From assembly GCF_013184745.1 (NCBI RefSeq), contig NZ_JAATVU010000019.1:1-64000 (forward strand): 64,000 nt of DNA, given 5' to 3'. Under the pieces are notes generated by a model, which saw only the letters and a program-made list of their open reading frames with translations, was not told the DNA's origin and made no database searches. The DNA comes from Mangrovicoccus sp. HB161399. GTDB lineage: Bacteria; Pseudomonadota; Alphaproteobacteria; Rhodobacterales; Rhodobacteraceae. The translations under genes were made by a program, and so were the position numbers. Shown in pieces: positions 25,609 to 33,978 of this stretch; within the stretch, counting starts at the first letter, position 1; the number at the start of each line of letters is the position of its first letter.

Positions 25609-26655
25609 TCAGGCGGCGAAGCTCTTGTCCCACCAGCCTTTCATGTCGGCGTCATTTTCGAGGATGAAGCCGTAGTCGGGGCTGTTGAGGTTCTCGACCT
25701 CTTCCGGGGTGAAGCCGATCTTCTGGGTCAGCTCGGGCGAAATCTCGGCGTCCGAGACCGTCGGGTTGTAGCCCATGTCGACGGCGAAGGCCTCCTGCGC
25801 CGCCGGTTGCAGCATCGCGTCGAGATAGGCATAGGCGCCGTCGACATTGGGCGAGTTCTTCGGGATGACGAAGCCGGACTCGTAGGGGATCGCGCCCTCG
25901 GACGGCGTCGCGCCCATGACGCTGATCCCGGCCTTCTGCCACTGCACGGTGCGCGCCTTCCACATCAGGCCGATGTCGATCTCGCCATTGGCCAAACCTT
26001 GCGCGAAGGCCTCGTTGGTCGGGTAGATCCGGGCGCCGGCCTTGCGGGCCTCCAGGAGCAGGCCCTTGCCCATCTCGACATCGGTGACGCCGCCGCCCGC
26101 GGCGAGCCCGGCGGCAATCATCGTGTACTGGTACTGGATGTCGATGAAGCCGAGCTTTGCGCCGTTCGCGGGGTCCAGCACCTTAGCAAAGCTCTCCGGA
26201 GCCTCCCGGGTGTCGGGGTTGTAGACGCCGACCATGCCCGAATAAATGTGGCCGATGCCGTAATTGTGCTTGAAGGCCGGCAGCACGTCATCGCCGTTGG
26301 CGAGCTTGGAATAGTCGATCTCCTGGGTGATGCCCTGCTCGAAGAGCTGGTACATGCTGGTGCCGTTGACAGCCTGGATGTCGGTGGACCCGCGCGGCAG
26401 GCGGCGTTCGGCGGCCATCTTGGCGCGGCGCTCGGGATCGCCGGCCTGGTCCTGGATGACTTCCCAGCCTTCGGAGATCAGGAAGGGCTCCTCGATGTTC
26501 TTGTTGAGGAGCCGCGCATAGTCGCCGCCCCAGGTGCCGACGACGACGCGTCCTCCGGCAGCGCGGGCGAGACGCGGCGCGCAGACCAGCGCGGTTCCGG
26601 CGGCGGCCGAAGCAAGAAGCCCGCGGCGGCTGATCATGGCTTTGGTGTTCTTCAT
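25609..26655 (-). CDS. Spermidine/putrescine-type ABC importer substrate-binding protein
   Basis: 348 residues from the ATG at 26655, with GGAGAAGG directly upstream; an ATG four codons earlier is possible. The N-terminus SRRGLLASAAAGTALV is a twin-arginine-like signal, with a likely cut near ARA. The mature part starts GGRVVVGTWGGDYARLL, typical of the PotD/Fe3+-type family 1 binding proteins. The segment GVYNPDTREAPESFAKVLDP is the conserved hinge region. It binds the ligand in the periplasm. Ligand unknown. Confidence 0.88.
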   Translation of the reverse strand: MKNTKAMISRRGLLASAAAGTALVCAPRLARAAGGRVVVGTWGGDYARLLNKNIEEPFLISEGWEVIQDQAGDPERRAKMAAERRLPRGSTDIQAVNGTSMYQLFEQGITQEIDYSKLANGDDVLPAFKHNYGIGHIYSGMVGVYNPDTREAPESFAKVLDPANGAKLGFIDIQYQYTMIAAGLAAGGGVTDVEMGKGLLLEARKAGARIYPTNEAFAQGLANGEIDIGLMWKARTVQWQKAGISVMGATPSEGAIPYESGFVIPKNSPNVDGAYAYLDAMLQPAAQEAFAVDMGYNPTVSDAEISPELTQKIGFTPEEVENLNSPDYGFILENDADMKGWWDKSFAA

Positions 26656-26727
26656 GTCCTTCTCCATCTGTCGGTGTCCTCGGGGGACGGGGCCGCCCTC
26701 TGGCGGGACGGTTTGGCGGGGCGCGGC

Positions 26728-27792
26728 TCAGTGGCCGCGCGCATGGGGATCGGATGCGGGGAAGACCGCGGGAGTGCCGAGGCTGGCGAAGACCCGATCT
26801 CCCATGGCAGGCAGCGTGCCGCCCTGGTTGGAGACCTGCGCGACGACGAGGTCGGAGGGGCTGAGCCGAACATGCAGGTCGATCAGCCCGCCCATGTAGG
26901 AGACAAGCTCCACCGTGCCGGGGAAGACATTCGTCCCCTCCGCGGGCGGCTCGGCCGACACGGCGATGCGCTCGGGGCGCAGCGCGGCGGTGACAGGACC
27001 ATGGATCGGCTTCGACACCTCGATGGCCAGCCCGCCAGACGTGACGAGGCGGCCGTCGCGCAATTCGCCTTCGAGGAAGCTCGACCGGCCGACGAAGCCC
27101 GCGACGAAGCGGCTGGCCGGGGTCTCGTAGAGCTCCCGCTGGGTGCCGACCTGGCGGACCTGGCCCTCGCTCATGACGACCAGCCGGTCGGACATGGTCA
27201 GCGCCTCTTCCTGGTCATGGGTGACCATGACGGCGGTGATGCCCAGCCGCTGCTGCAGCGCGCGGATCTCGATGCGGACTTCGTGGCGCAGCTTGGCGTC
27301 GAGGTTCGACAGCGGCTCGTCGAGCAGCAGCACGTCGGGGCGGAAGACCAGCGCGCGGGCCAGCGCCACGCGCTGCTGCTGCCCGCCCGACATCTGCCGC
27401 GGATAGCGGTCGGCGAGATGGCCGAGCTGCACCAGATCGAGCGCGCCGCGGACCTTCTCGGCGGTCTCGGCCTTCGACATCTTCCGCATCTCCAGCCCGA
27501 AGGCGACGTTCTCGGCCACCGTCATGTGCGGGAAGAGCGCGTAGTTCTGGAAGACGAGGCCAGTGTTCCGCTTCCAGGGCGGCAGTCGGGTCACGTCGTT
27601 GCCGCCGATGGAGATGCTGCCCGCGGTCGGCTCGACGAAGCCCGCGATCATCCGCAGCGTCGTGGTCTTGCCGCAGCCCGACGGCCCCAGCAGCACGAGG
27701 AACTCGCCCTCGGGCACGTCGAGGCTCACGTCGCGGGCGGCGTGGAAATCGCCGTAGCGCTTGGTGAGGGCGTTCAATTCCAGTCTGGCCAT
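26728..27792 (-). CDS. Spermidine/putrescine-type ABC importer ATPase (PotA-like)
   Basis: 354 residues. Walker [10 protein letters not shown] near 36-44, signature MSGGQQQR near 133-140, Walker [13 protein letters not shown] near 153-164, switch His in [12 protein letters not shown]-terminal TOBE-type regulatory domain occupies about residues 240-354 ([10 protein letters not shown]). The start ATG at 27792 shares one base with the stop of the upstream permease. The open frame upstream is a shadow of that permease. Confidence 0.9.
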   Translation of the reverse strand: MARLELNALTKRYGDFHAARDVSLDVPEGEFLVLLGPSGCGKTTTLRMIAGFVEPTAGSISIGGNDVTRLPPWKRNTGLVFQNYALFPHMTVAENVAFGLEMRKMSKAETAEKVRGALDLVQLGHLADRYPRQMSGGQQQRVALARALVFRPDVLLLDEPLSNLDAKLRHEVRIEIRALQQRLGITAVMVTHDQEEALTMSDRLVVMSEGQVRQVGTQRELYETPASRFVAGFVGRSSFLEGELRDGRLVTSGGLAIEVSKPIHGPVTAALRPERIAVSAEPPAEGTNVFPGTVELVSYMGGLIDLHVRLSPSDLVVAQVSNQGGTLPAMGDRVFASLGTPAVFPASDPHARGH

Positions 27793-28613
27793 TACACTAC
27801 CCGGCTGATCTTGACGAAACGGTCGGTGACGAGGAGCGCCACGGCGATGACGGCGATCTGCATGACCGAGACCGCTGCGACGGAGGGGTCGATGCGCCAT
27901 TCGAGATACTGCAGGATCGCGATCGGCAAAGTCGTCTGCCCCGGCGCGACGAGGAACAGGCTGACCTCCAGATTGCCGAAGGACGACACGAAGCCGAAGA
28001 GGCAGCCCGCGACGATGCCCGGCAGGATCGAGGGCACGGTCACACGGCGGAAGGTGGTCAGCCGGTCGGCGCCCAGGTTCTGCGCGGCCTCCTCCAGCGT
28101 GCGGTCGAACCCGGCAAGGCTGGCCAGGATCAGCCGCACCGTCCACGGGATCACCAGCAGCACATGGCCGAACACGATTCCCCAGAAGCTGCCGATGATC
28201 GGCAGTCCGGTGGCAATCTCGGTCTCCACCTGGAAGACATAGAGCGCGAAGCCCAGCACGATGCCCGGCACGATCAGCGGCATCAGCAGCAGGTTGGAGA
28301 TCGCGCCATTGAGGAAGAACTTGTAGCGGTTCAGCGCCAGCGCAGCAGGCAGCGCGACGGCGAGGCCGATCAGCGTGGCGATCACGCCGACCTGGGTGGA
28401 GGTCCAGAAGGCGGAGAGGAAGCGATCATTGGCGATCCCCGCGCCGTACCAGCGCAGCGAATAGCCCTCTGGCGGGTAGGAGGGAATCTCCTGGGCGTAG
28501 ACCGACAGCCAGGTCACGAAGATCAGCGGGATCAGGATGTAGAGGAAGGCGAGCCCCGCCGCGCCGTTCAGCGCCCAGCGGCCCAGGCGCCTGCTGTCGG
28601 GCATGGCGCTCAT
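27792..28613 (-). CDS. Spermidine/putrescine-type ABC importer permease (PotC-like)
   Basis: 273 residues, six membrane segments. The EAA loop EEAAQNLGADRLTTFRRVTVPSILPG is near residues 173-200. The start ATG at 28613 overlaps the stop of the upstream amidohydrolase by 4 bp (ATGA); a second ATG three codons later is an alternative. This overlap ties transport and hydrolysis into one translational unit. Confidence 0.88.
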   Translation of the reverse strand: MSAMPDSRRLGRWALNGAAGLAFLYILIPLIFVTWLSVYAQEIPSYPPEGYSLRWYGAGIANDRFLSAFWTSTQVGVIATLIGLAVALPAALALNRYKFFLNGAISNLLLMPLIVPGIVLGFALYVFQVETEIATGLPIIGSFWGIVFGHVLLVIPWTVRLILASLAGFDRTLEEAAQNLGADRLTTFRRVTVPSILPGIVAGCLFGFVSSFGNLEVSLFLVAPGQTTLPIAILQYLEWRIDPSVAAVSVMQIAVIAVALLVTDRFVKISRVV

Positions 28614-29857
28614 GCCGCCAGGCCCAGACGGTCGGCCACGAAGGCGCCGCCCTTCATGATGAAGGGCATGTGCCGCCCCTGCCCTTCGAGCAGCGTGACG
28701 TCCTTGGTCGGATCGCCGTCCACCAGGATCAGGTCGGCCCAGGCGCCTGCCGCCACGGTACCCAGCAGCCCCGGGCGGCGCACCACCTCGGCGGCGATGG
28801 TCGTGGCCGCGCGGATCACCTCGATCGGCGACTGCACCTCGGCACGGATGGAGAATTCCCGGCTCTGGTCCTCGTTCAGCGCGCCCAGCAGGTCCGAGCC
28901 ATAGGCGACCTTGACGCCAGCGGCCTTGCAGATCTCCAGCGAGCGGTAGCCGCCCTCCAGCACCATGTCGTTCTTTTCCAGCATGACCGCGGGCATGCCG
29001 AAATCCGCCGCGCGCTCCTTCATCGCCACATAGGCGACGAGGTTGGCCACCAGATAGGCGCCGTTCTCCGCCATCAGCTTCGCGGCGGCCTCGTCGATCA
29101 GGTTGCCATGCTCGATGGTGCGCACGCCTGCCGTGACGGCGCGGGTGATCGCCTCGGCCGAATAGGCGTGGGCCAGCACGTAGCGGCCGAAATTCTCGGC
29201 CTCCTCGACCGCGGCCTCCATCTCTTCCATAGTGAATTGCAGGCTGTCGAGCGGATCGTTGGGCGAGGCCACCCCGCCCGAGGCCATGATCTTGATGTGG
29301 TCGGCCCCCTGGCGCATCTGCTCGCGCACGGTCTTGCGCACGCCGTCCTCGCCATCGGCCACGACGCGCAGGAAGGCCATGCCGTTGCAGCACGGGCAGG
29401 CATAGCCGGGACTGGTCCGCGCGCGCCCGTCGCTATGCCCGCCCGTCGGTCCGATGGACCGTCCCGCAATGAACAGGCGCGGGCCGGGGAGCAGCCCCTG
29501 CTCGATCGCCTGCTTCATGCCCCAGTCGGTGCCGCCGGTGTCGCGCACGGTGGTGAAGCCCCGGTGCAGCATCTCCTTCAGCCGCCGCGCGCCTCGGGCG
29601 GCGGCGAGCGTCATCGGGATGTCCTCGAGCTTGCGGGTGTAGACCTCGGAATGCATCGAATGGACATGGCAGTCGATCAGGCCGGGCATCAGCGTGCGCC
29701 CGCCGCAATCGACCACCTGCGCACCGGCCAGCGACACCGGCACATCCGAGACCTCGCGGATGCGTTCGCCCTCGACGACAACCTCGTAGCCGCCGCGCGG
29801 TTCGTCGAAGGCCGGATCGAGAAGCTGCAGGTTGCGGAACAGGATCGGCGTGGTCAT
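28610..29857 (-). CDS. Metal-dependent amidohydrolase with a Cys-rich insert, paralogue A
   Basis: 415 residues. Metal ligands: LIDCHVHS (HxH) near residue 62, Lys in DHIKIMASGG near 189, His in VLAHAYSAEA and IEHGNLI, Asp in AYGSDLLGA near 323. A short YACPCCNGMAF insert near 153 is shared in form with the next gene upstream (KCACCDALAF). The family includes Xaa-Arg/Xaa-Pro carboxypeptidases and imidazolonepropionase-like enzymes. No signal peptide, so cytoplasmic. It follows the paralogue by 22 bp and overlaps the PotC-like gene by 4 bp. The pair probably arose by tandem duplication and may act on related products of the same substrate. Confidence 0.88.
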   Translation of the reverse strand: MTTPILFRNLQLLDPAFDEPRGGYEVVVEGERIREVSDVPVSLAGAQVVDCGGRTLMPGLIDCHVHSMHSEVYTRKLEDIPMTLAAARGARRLKEMLHRGFTTVRDTGGTDWGMKQAIEQGLLPGPRLFIAGRSIGPTGGHSDGRARTSPGYACPCCNGMAFLRVVADGEDGVRKTVREQMRQGADHIKIMASGGVASPNDPLDSLQFTMEEMEAAVEEAENFGRYVLAHAYSAEAITRAVTAGVRTIEHGNLIDEAAAKLMAENGAYLVANLVAYVAMKERAADFGMPAVMLEKNDMVLEGGYRSLEICKAAGVKVAYGSDLLGALNEDQSREFSIRAEVQSPIEVIRAATTIAAEVVRRPGLLGTVAAGAWADLILVDGDPTKDVTLLEGQGRHMPFIMKGGAFVADRLGLAA

Positions 29858-29879
29858 GGGCGGGCTCCCAGCGGGCGGG

Positions 29880-31127
29880 TCATTGCAGGCGGTTCCGGAC
29901 GAAATGGCCGTTCTGCAGGATCAGCGGGATATTCTCTCCCTGGCCTGCGAGCAGCGAGATGTCGGCAAGCGGATCGCCGTCGACGAGGATCAGGTCAGCC
30001 AGCGCGCCGGGCGCGATGCAGCCGAGCTCGCCCTCCTTTTTCAGGAGCCTCGCGCCGATCGTCGTGGCTGAGCGGATGATGTCGATCGCGGGCAGCACCT
30101 CGCGCCGGATGGTGAATTCGCGCGACTGCGCGCCGCGCAGCTGGCCCAGGAGGTCGCTGCCGAAGGCCACGGGGACACCGGCCGCCTTGCAGATCTCCAG
30201 CGAGCGCAGCCCGCCCTCGATCACCACGTCGTTCTTCTCCAGCATCTCCGCGTTCATGCCGAATTCGGCGGCGCGGTCCTTCATGGTGAAATAGGCCACG
30301 AGGTTCGCCACCATGAACATGTCCTTTTCGGCCATGGCGGCGGCGGCTTCCTCGTTGATCAGGTTGCCGTGCTCGATGCAGCGCACGCCCCCATCGGCCG
30401 CGCGCAGGATCGCCTCGGGCGAATAGGCATGGGCGCAGACATAGCGGCCGAAGGCCTCGGCCTCGGCGACGGCGGCCCGCACTTCTCCCATGGAAAACTG
30501 CAGGCTGTCGAGCGGGTCGTAGGGCGAGGCCACCCCGCCGGACATCATGATCTTGATGTGGTCGCAGCCCTGGCGCATCTCCTCGCGCACCGCCTTCCTG
30601 ACCTCGTCCGCCCCGTCGGCGAGGCAGAGCGTGAAGGCCAGCGCGTCGCAGCAGGCACATTTGATGGCGCTGTCGGTGCGACGCCGCCCGTCGCTATGCC
30701 CGCCCGTCGGGCCGATGGCGCGGCCCGCCACGAAGAGCCGCGGCCCCTCGATCAACCCGTCCTCGACGCCCTGGCGCAGCCCCCAATCGGCCCCGCCGGT
30801 GTCGCGCACCGTGGTGAAGCCGCGGCCCAGCATCGCCTTCATCTCGGCCATGGCATGCGCCGTCATAAGCGTCAGCGGCTGGGTCTCGAGACGCGGCAGG
30901 AAGACCTCGTTCAGCACGACATGGACGTGGCTGTCGATCAGCCCGGGCATCAGCGTGCGCCCGCCGCAATCCACCAGCGCCGCATCGCCAGCCCTGATCG
31001 GCCGGTCCGAGACCTCGCGGATGCGGGCATCTTCGACCAGAAGCTCGAAGCCGTCCCGGAGCTCGTCCTGCAGCGGATCGAGCAGCCGGAAATTTCGGAA
31101 GAGCAGCTGGCCCTGGCCGGAATGCAT
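29880..31127 (-). CDS. Metal-dependent amidohydrolase with a Cys-rich insert, paralogue B, first gene of the operon
   Basis: 415 residues. HxH in LIDSHVHVV, Lys in DHIKIMMSGG, His in VCAHAYSPEA and IEHGNLI, Asp in AFGSDLLGQ. The start ATG at 31127 has GAAGGAGA directly upstream, which decides against the further upstream in-frame codon. It is clearly similar to the next gene throughout (for example LLDP near the N-terminus, EICKAAGV, LEKNDVVIEGG), so the two are a tandem pair. It is promoter-proximal in a fifteen-gene minus-strand run. The 400 bp spacer upstream is shared with a divergent COG0523 GTPase gene. Confidence 0.88.
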   Translation of the reverse strand: MHSGQGQLLFRNFRLLDPLQDELRDGFELLVEDARIREVSDRPIRAGDAALVDCGGRTLMPGLIDSHVHVVLNEVFLPRLETQPLTLMTAHAMAEMKAMLGRGFTTVRDTGGADWGLRQGVEDGLIEGPRLFVAGRAIGPTGGHSDGRRRTDSAIKCACCDALAFTLCLADGADEVRKAVREEMRQGCDHIKIMMSGGVASPYDPLDSLQFSMGEVRAAVAEAEAFGRYVCAHAYSPEAILRAADGGVRCIEHGNLINEEAAAAMAEKDMFMVANLVAYFTMKDRAAEFGMNAEMLEKNDVVIEGGLRSLEICKAAGVPVAFGSDLLGQLRGAQSREFTIRREVLPAIDIIRSATTIGARLLKKEGELGCIAPGALADLILVDGDPLADISLLAGQGENIPLILQNGHFVRNRLQ

Positions 31128-31377
31128 GTCCGTCTCCTTCGCTGGCCCGGATGCGGGCACGGGGTCTGGTTGCCGGAAACCGCAGGCTCCGGCGCCCCGG
31201 CCTGGGCCGGGAAAAGGGGTGTCTTGGCGAGGCAGCGGGTCCCGTGCGCCGGGGCCCCTGCAGATCGGACGGAGCGCCGGTCAGGCGCATCCCGTGCCCC
31301 AAGCAGACTCGCCCGCCCCCCGCCTGTCAAATGCCGCGGCCCGCAAAACGCGCAATTCCGGCGGTTAGGGAAAAATT

Positions 31378-31397
31378 AACAAACAGGCGTGTTTGTT
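31378..31397. promoter_or_regulatory. Palindromic operator candidate upstream of the large operon
   Basis: AACAAACA GGCG TGTTTGTT is a perfect 8 bp dyad with a 4 bp centre, in the only AT-rich patch of the 31128-31528 spacer. It lies 132 bp upstream of the GTPase start and 251 bp upstream of the first amidohydrolase. It could bind one of the TetR or GntR regulators encoded nearby. The rest of the spacer shows no gene. Confidence 0.55.
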
Positions 31398-31528
31398 TTG
31401 GGTGAAAAATTATGCATCCGGCGCGTTGTTTTCGCCGATCCGGGCACCGGGAGGCCTGCGGGAGTCGCCCTTGCGCCGCGACTCTGCCCCTATGGAGGGG
31501 CCAGAAGCGAAACAGCGAGAACCCGGCC

Positions 31529-32512
31529 ATGACCGATCCGATTGCCCCGCCCCTGCCCGCCGTCATCCTCACCGGCTTCCTCGGCGCCGGGAAGACGACG
31601 CTGCTGCGGCGCCTGCTGACCGCGCCCGGAAGCCCGCGCATGGCGGTGCTGGTGAACGATTTCGGCGAGATCAACATCGACGCCGATCTGGTGACCGAGA
31701 TCGCGGGCGAGGATGTCATGGCGCTGCAGAACGGCTGCATCTGCTGCACGATCCAGGACGACCTGCTGGGCGCGATCGAAACCGTGCTGGCCCAGGAACC
31801 GCGCCCGGAACGGCTGGTGATCGAGGCCAGCGGCGTGTCGCGGCCCCTGCAGATCGCCGCCGCGTTCGAGGACCTGCGGCTGGAGGGCCGGGTCGCGCTC
31901 GACGCCGTGCTCTGCCTCGTCGATTGCGGCGGCTTCCTCGATCTCGACGCGGCCTCGACCGACCTGGCCATGGACCAGGTGGCCGGGAGCGACGTGGCGA
32001 TCCTGAACAAGTGCGACCAGGCCGGCCCGGCGGAGATCGACCGGATCGAGGCGGTGCTGCGGGCCCAGCAGCCGCGGCTGCATGCCCTGCGGACCACGGA
32101 GGCGCAGGTGCCGCTGGACCTGCTGGCCGGACTGCCCGACCGGACGGAGCGCGCGGAACCGGCGCATGTCTGCGGGCCGGATTGCGGGCACGGCCATCAC
32201 CATCATGACCACGGCACGGAATTCCGCTCCTGGTCCTGGCAATCCGGTGGGCCGCTGGACCCGGCGGCGCTGCGCAGGGCGGTCCGGGCGCTGCCGCAGG
32301 GATTGCTCCGCGGCAAGGGCGTGTTCCGCGGGACCGGCGGCGAAAGGCTGGTCTTCGATCTGATCGGAAAGCGGCGGCAGCTGCGGCAGGAGGACGGCCC
32401 GCCGCCCGAACGCTCCACCATGGTGCTTCTGGCCCGCGGCGGTCTCATCGAGCCCGAAGCGCTGGAGCACCTGCTCGGCGCCTGCCTGGCGGACATGCCC
32501 GCCGGGGCCTGA
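31529..32512 (+). CDS. COG0523/CobW family GTPase (metallochaperone)
   Basis: 327 residues from ATG 31529. P-loop GFLGAGKTT at 16-24; metal-site motif CICC at 70-73; G4 motif NKCD at 160-163; a His/Cys-rich stretch around residues 214-229 (CGPDCGHGHHHHDHG); CobW C-terminal domain after about 230 with GLLRGKGVFR. These GTPases deliver or store metals, usually zinc, for metalloenzymes or under metal limitation; others serve cobalamin or nitrile hydratase. No Zur-type site was identified. Its divergent position from three metal-dependent amidohydrolases suggests a role in loading them, which is inference. It converges on the GntR gene. Confidence 0.88.
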   Translation: MTDPIAPPLPAVILTGFLGAGKTTLLRRLLTAPGSPRMAVLVNDFGEINIDADLVTEIAGEDVMALQNGCICCTIQDDLLGAIETVLAQEPRPERLVIEASGVSRPLQIAAAFEDLRLEGRVALDAVLCLVDCGGFLDLDAASTDLAMDQVAGSDVAILNKCDQAGPAEIDRIEAVLRAQQPRLHALRTTEAQVPLDLLAGLPDRTERAEPAHVCGPDCGHGHHHHDHGTEFRSWSWQSGGPLDPAALRRAVRALPQGLLRGKGVFRGTGGERLVFDLIGKRRQLRQEDGPPPERSTMVLLARGGLIEPEALEHLLGACLADMPAGA

Positions 32513-32522
32513 GTCCCGCCGG

Positions 32523-33194
32523 TCAGGCCCCGCTGCGTTCCAGCACGGCGCGGGTGGTTTCCCAGGCGCGCCGGATCAGCTCGACGGTGACGGCCTCGGC
32601 CCGCTCCGCATCGCCCGCGCGGACGGCTTCGACCAGCAGCTGGTTCTCCGTGCTCATCCGCCCGAGGATCGCATCGTCGGACCGGTAGGCGCGGAAGCGG
32701 TAGCGCAGCGCCAGCTTGTCGACCTGCGCCAGCAACCGCAGCAGCAGCGCGTTGCCACAGGCGGAATGCAGCAGCCCGGTCAGCCGGACATTGGCCTCGA
32801 AGGCCTCGCGGGGGTCGCGGGCGGCCTCCATCCGGGCGACTTCGGCCTGCAGTGCATCGGCAATCACCGCATGGTCCGGCTGGCGCGCCACCAGCCCGGC
32901 GGCCGTCGCTTCCAATGGCATCCGGCACTGGGTCAGCTCGTCCAGCCCGGCCACGGAAATCTCGGTGACCCGCGCGCCCAGCCGCGGGCGGCGCTCGATC
33001 AGGCCGGTCGGCTCCAGCAGCTGCAGCGCTTCGCGCAGCGGCGAGCGCGAGACGCCGAACTGCGCGCAGATGGCTTCCTCGCGCAGCTTCTCGCCGGGGG
33101 CGAATTCCTCCCGGATGATCGCCGCTTCCAGACGTTCGGCAATCTGCGCGCCGATGGAGCGCAGCGGCAGCGTCTCGATCCTCCCCCCGGTCAT
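32523..33194 (-). CDS. GntR family regulator, FCD (FadR) subgroup
   Basis: 223 residues. Winged helix at about 10-75 with EEAICAQFGVSRSPLREALQLLEPTGLIERRPRLGARV, then the all-helical FCD ligand domain. The metal-ligand His set typical of FCD proteins is partly visible (for example HSACGN). It is the last gene of an operon with a PotABCD-type importer and an oxygenase, starting 3 bp after the permease stop. GntR/FCD proteins bind sites of TNGTATACNA type. Such a site (TGTATACA) lies at the head of this operon at 38030-38037, so autoregulation is likely. Confidence 0.88.
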   Translation of the reverse strand: MTGGRIETLPLRSIGAQIAERLEAAIIREEFAPGEKLREEAICAQFGVSRSPLREALQLLEPTGLIERRPRLGARVTEISVAGLDELTQCRMPLEATAAGLVARQPDHAVIADALQAEVARMEAARDPREAFEANVRLTGLLHSACGNALLLRLLAQVDKLALRYRFRAYRSDDAILGRMSTENQLLVEAVRAGDAERAEAVTVELIRRAWETTRAVLERSGA

Positions 33195-33197
33195 GGC

Positions 33198-33977
33198 TCA
33201 GCCCTTCCGCCCGAACAGCCGGTCCGCCACCACGACCGCGGCCAGGGTGAAGATGATCGACACGGTCGACACCGCGGCCGCCTCGGGCGTGAAGTTGAAG
33301 CGCAGGTAGTCATAGAGCTGGATCGGCAGCGGCGCGGAGCCGGTTCCCTTGAGGATGAAGGAGATCCCGAAGGTATCGAAGCTGATGATGAAGGCAAAGA
33401 CCCCGCCGGTCGCCAGGCCCGGCGCGATCAGCGGCAGGGTGACACGGCGGAAGGCCGTCATGCGCGACGCGCCGAGGGAGCGGGCCGCCAGCTCGCAGGC
33501 CTCGTCGCGTCCCTGCAGCGAGGTCGTCACGTTGAGGAAGACGAAGGGCAGCGTCATCAGGACGTGGCCGGTGAAGAGCGCGATCCTGTGCTCCAGACCG
33601 ACGCCGATCTGGTAGAAGAAGAACAGCAGTGCGATGGCGGTGAGGATTTCCGGCAGGATCAGCGGCAGAAGCAGCAGCACGCGCACCGTCTCGGCCTCCT
33701 TCCCGGCATGGCGGACGTAGTAGAGCGCCGCCATCGTGCCGATCACCAGCGAGACCGCGGTGGCAAGCGCGGCCAGAACCGCCGAATAGACGATGGCGTC
33801 GATGAAGACGTCGTTCTGCAGGAAGGTGACGAACCAGCGGAGGCTGAGCCCCTGCGGCGGGAAGGTCAGGAAGTTCCCGGCATTGAACGAGGCCAGCACG
33901 ACGACGGCGATCGGCGCGAGCAGGAAGATGTAGACCAGCACCCGGAAGAGCGCGAGCAGGGCTTCGGCAAGGCGCAT
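33198..33977 (-). CDS. ABC importer permease (PotC-like), nucleoside-hydrolase cluster
   Basis: 259 residues, six membrane segments, starting MRLAEALLALFRVLVYIFLLAPIAVVVL. EAA loop ELAARSLGASRMTAFRRVTLPLIAPG near 150-175. Only 1 bp separates it from the stop of the PotB-like gene, and 3 bp from the GntR gene. It forms the channel with that partner. Confidence 0.88.
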   Translation of the reverse strand: MRLAEALLALFRVLVYIFLLAPIAVVVLASFNAGNFLTFPPQGLSLRWFVTFLQNDVFIDAIVYSAVLAALATAVSLVIGTMAALYYVRHAGKEAETVRVLLLLPLILPEILTAIALLFFFYQIGVGLEHRIALFTGHVLMTLPFVFLNVTTSLQGRDEACELAARSLGASRMTAFRRVTLPLIAPGLATGGVFAFIISFDTFGISFILKGTGSAPLPIQLYDYLRFNFTPEAAAVSTVSIIFTLAAVVVADRLFGRKG

Positions 33978-33978
33978 G

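Noticed and set aside
25396-28242. A 948-codon plus-strand frame across the Pot-type importer genes
   Set aside because: It mirrors three genes with clear ABC-transporter motifs on the minus strand; the frame itself shows no family.
22861-31127. Beta-lactam metabolism as the role of the CocE hydrolase and the amidohydrolases
   Set aside because: CocE-type enzymes include cephalosporin acylases and an isopenicillin-N-synthase-like gene is at 37032-38006, but that oxygenase family is broad and lies in another operon with a nucleoside hydrolase. No beta-lactam synthesis or resistance gene is present.
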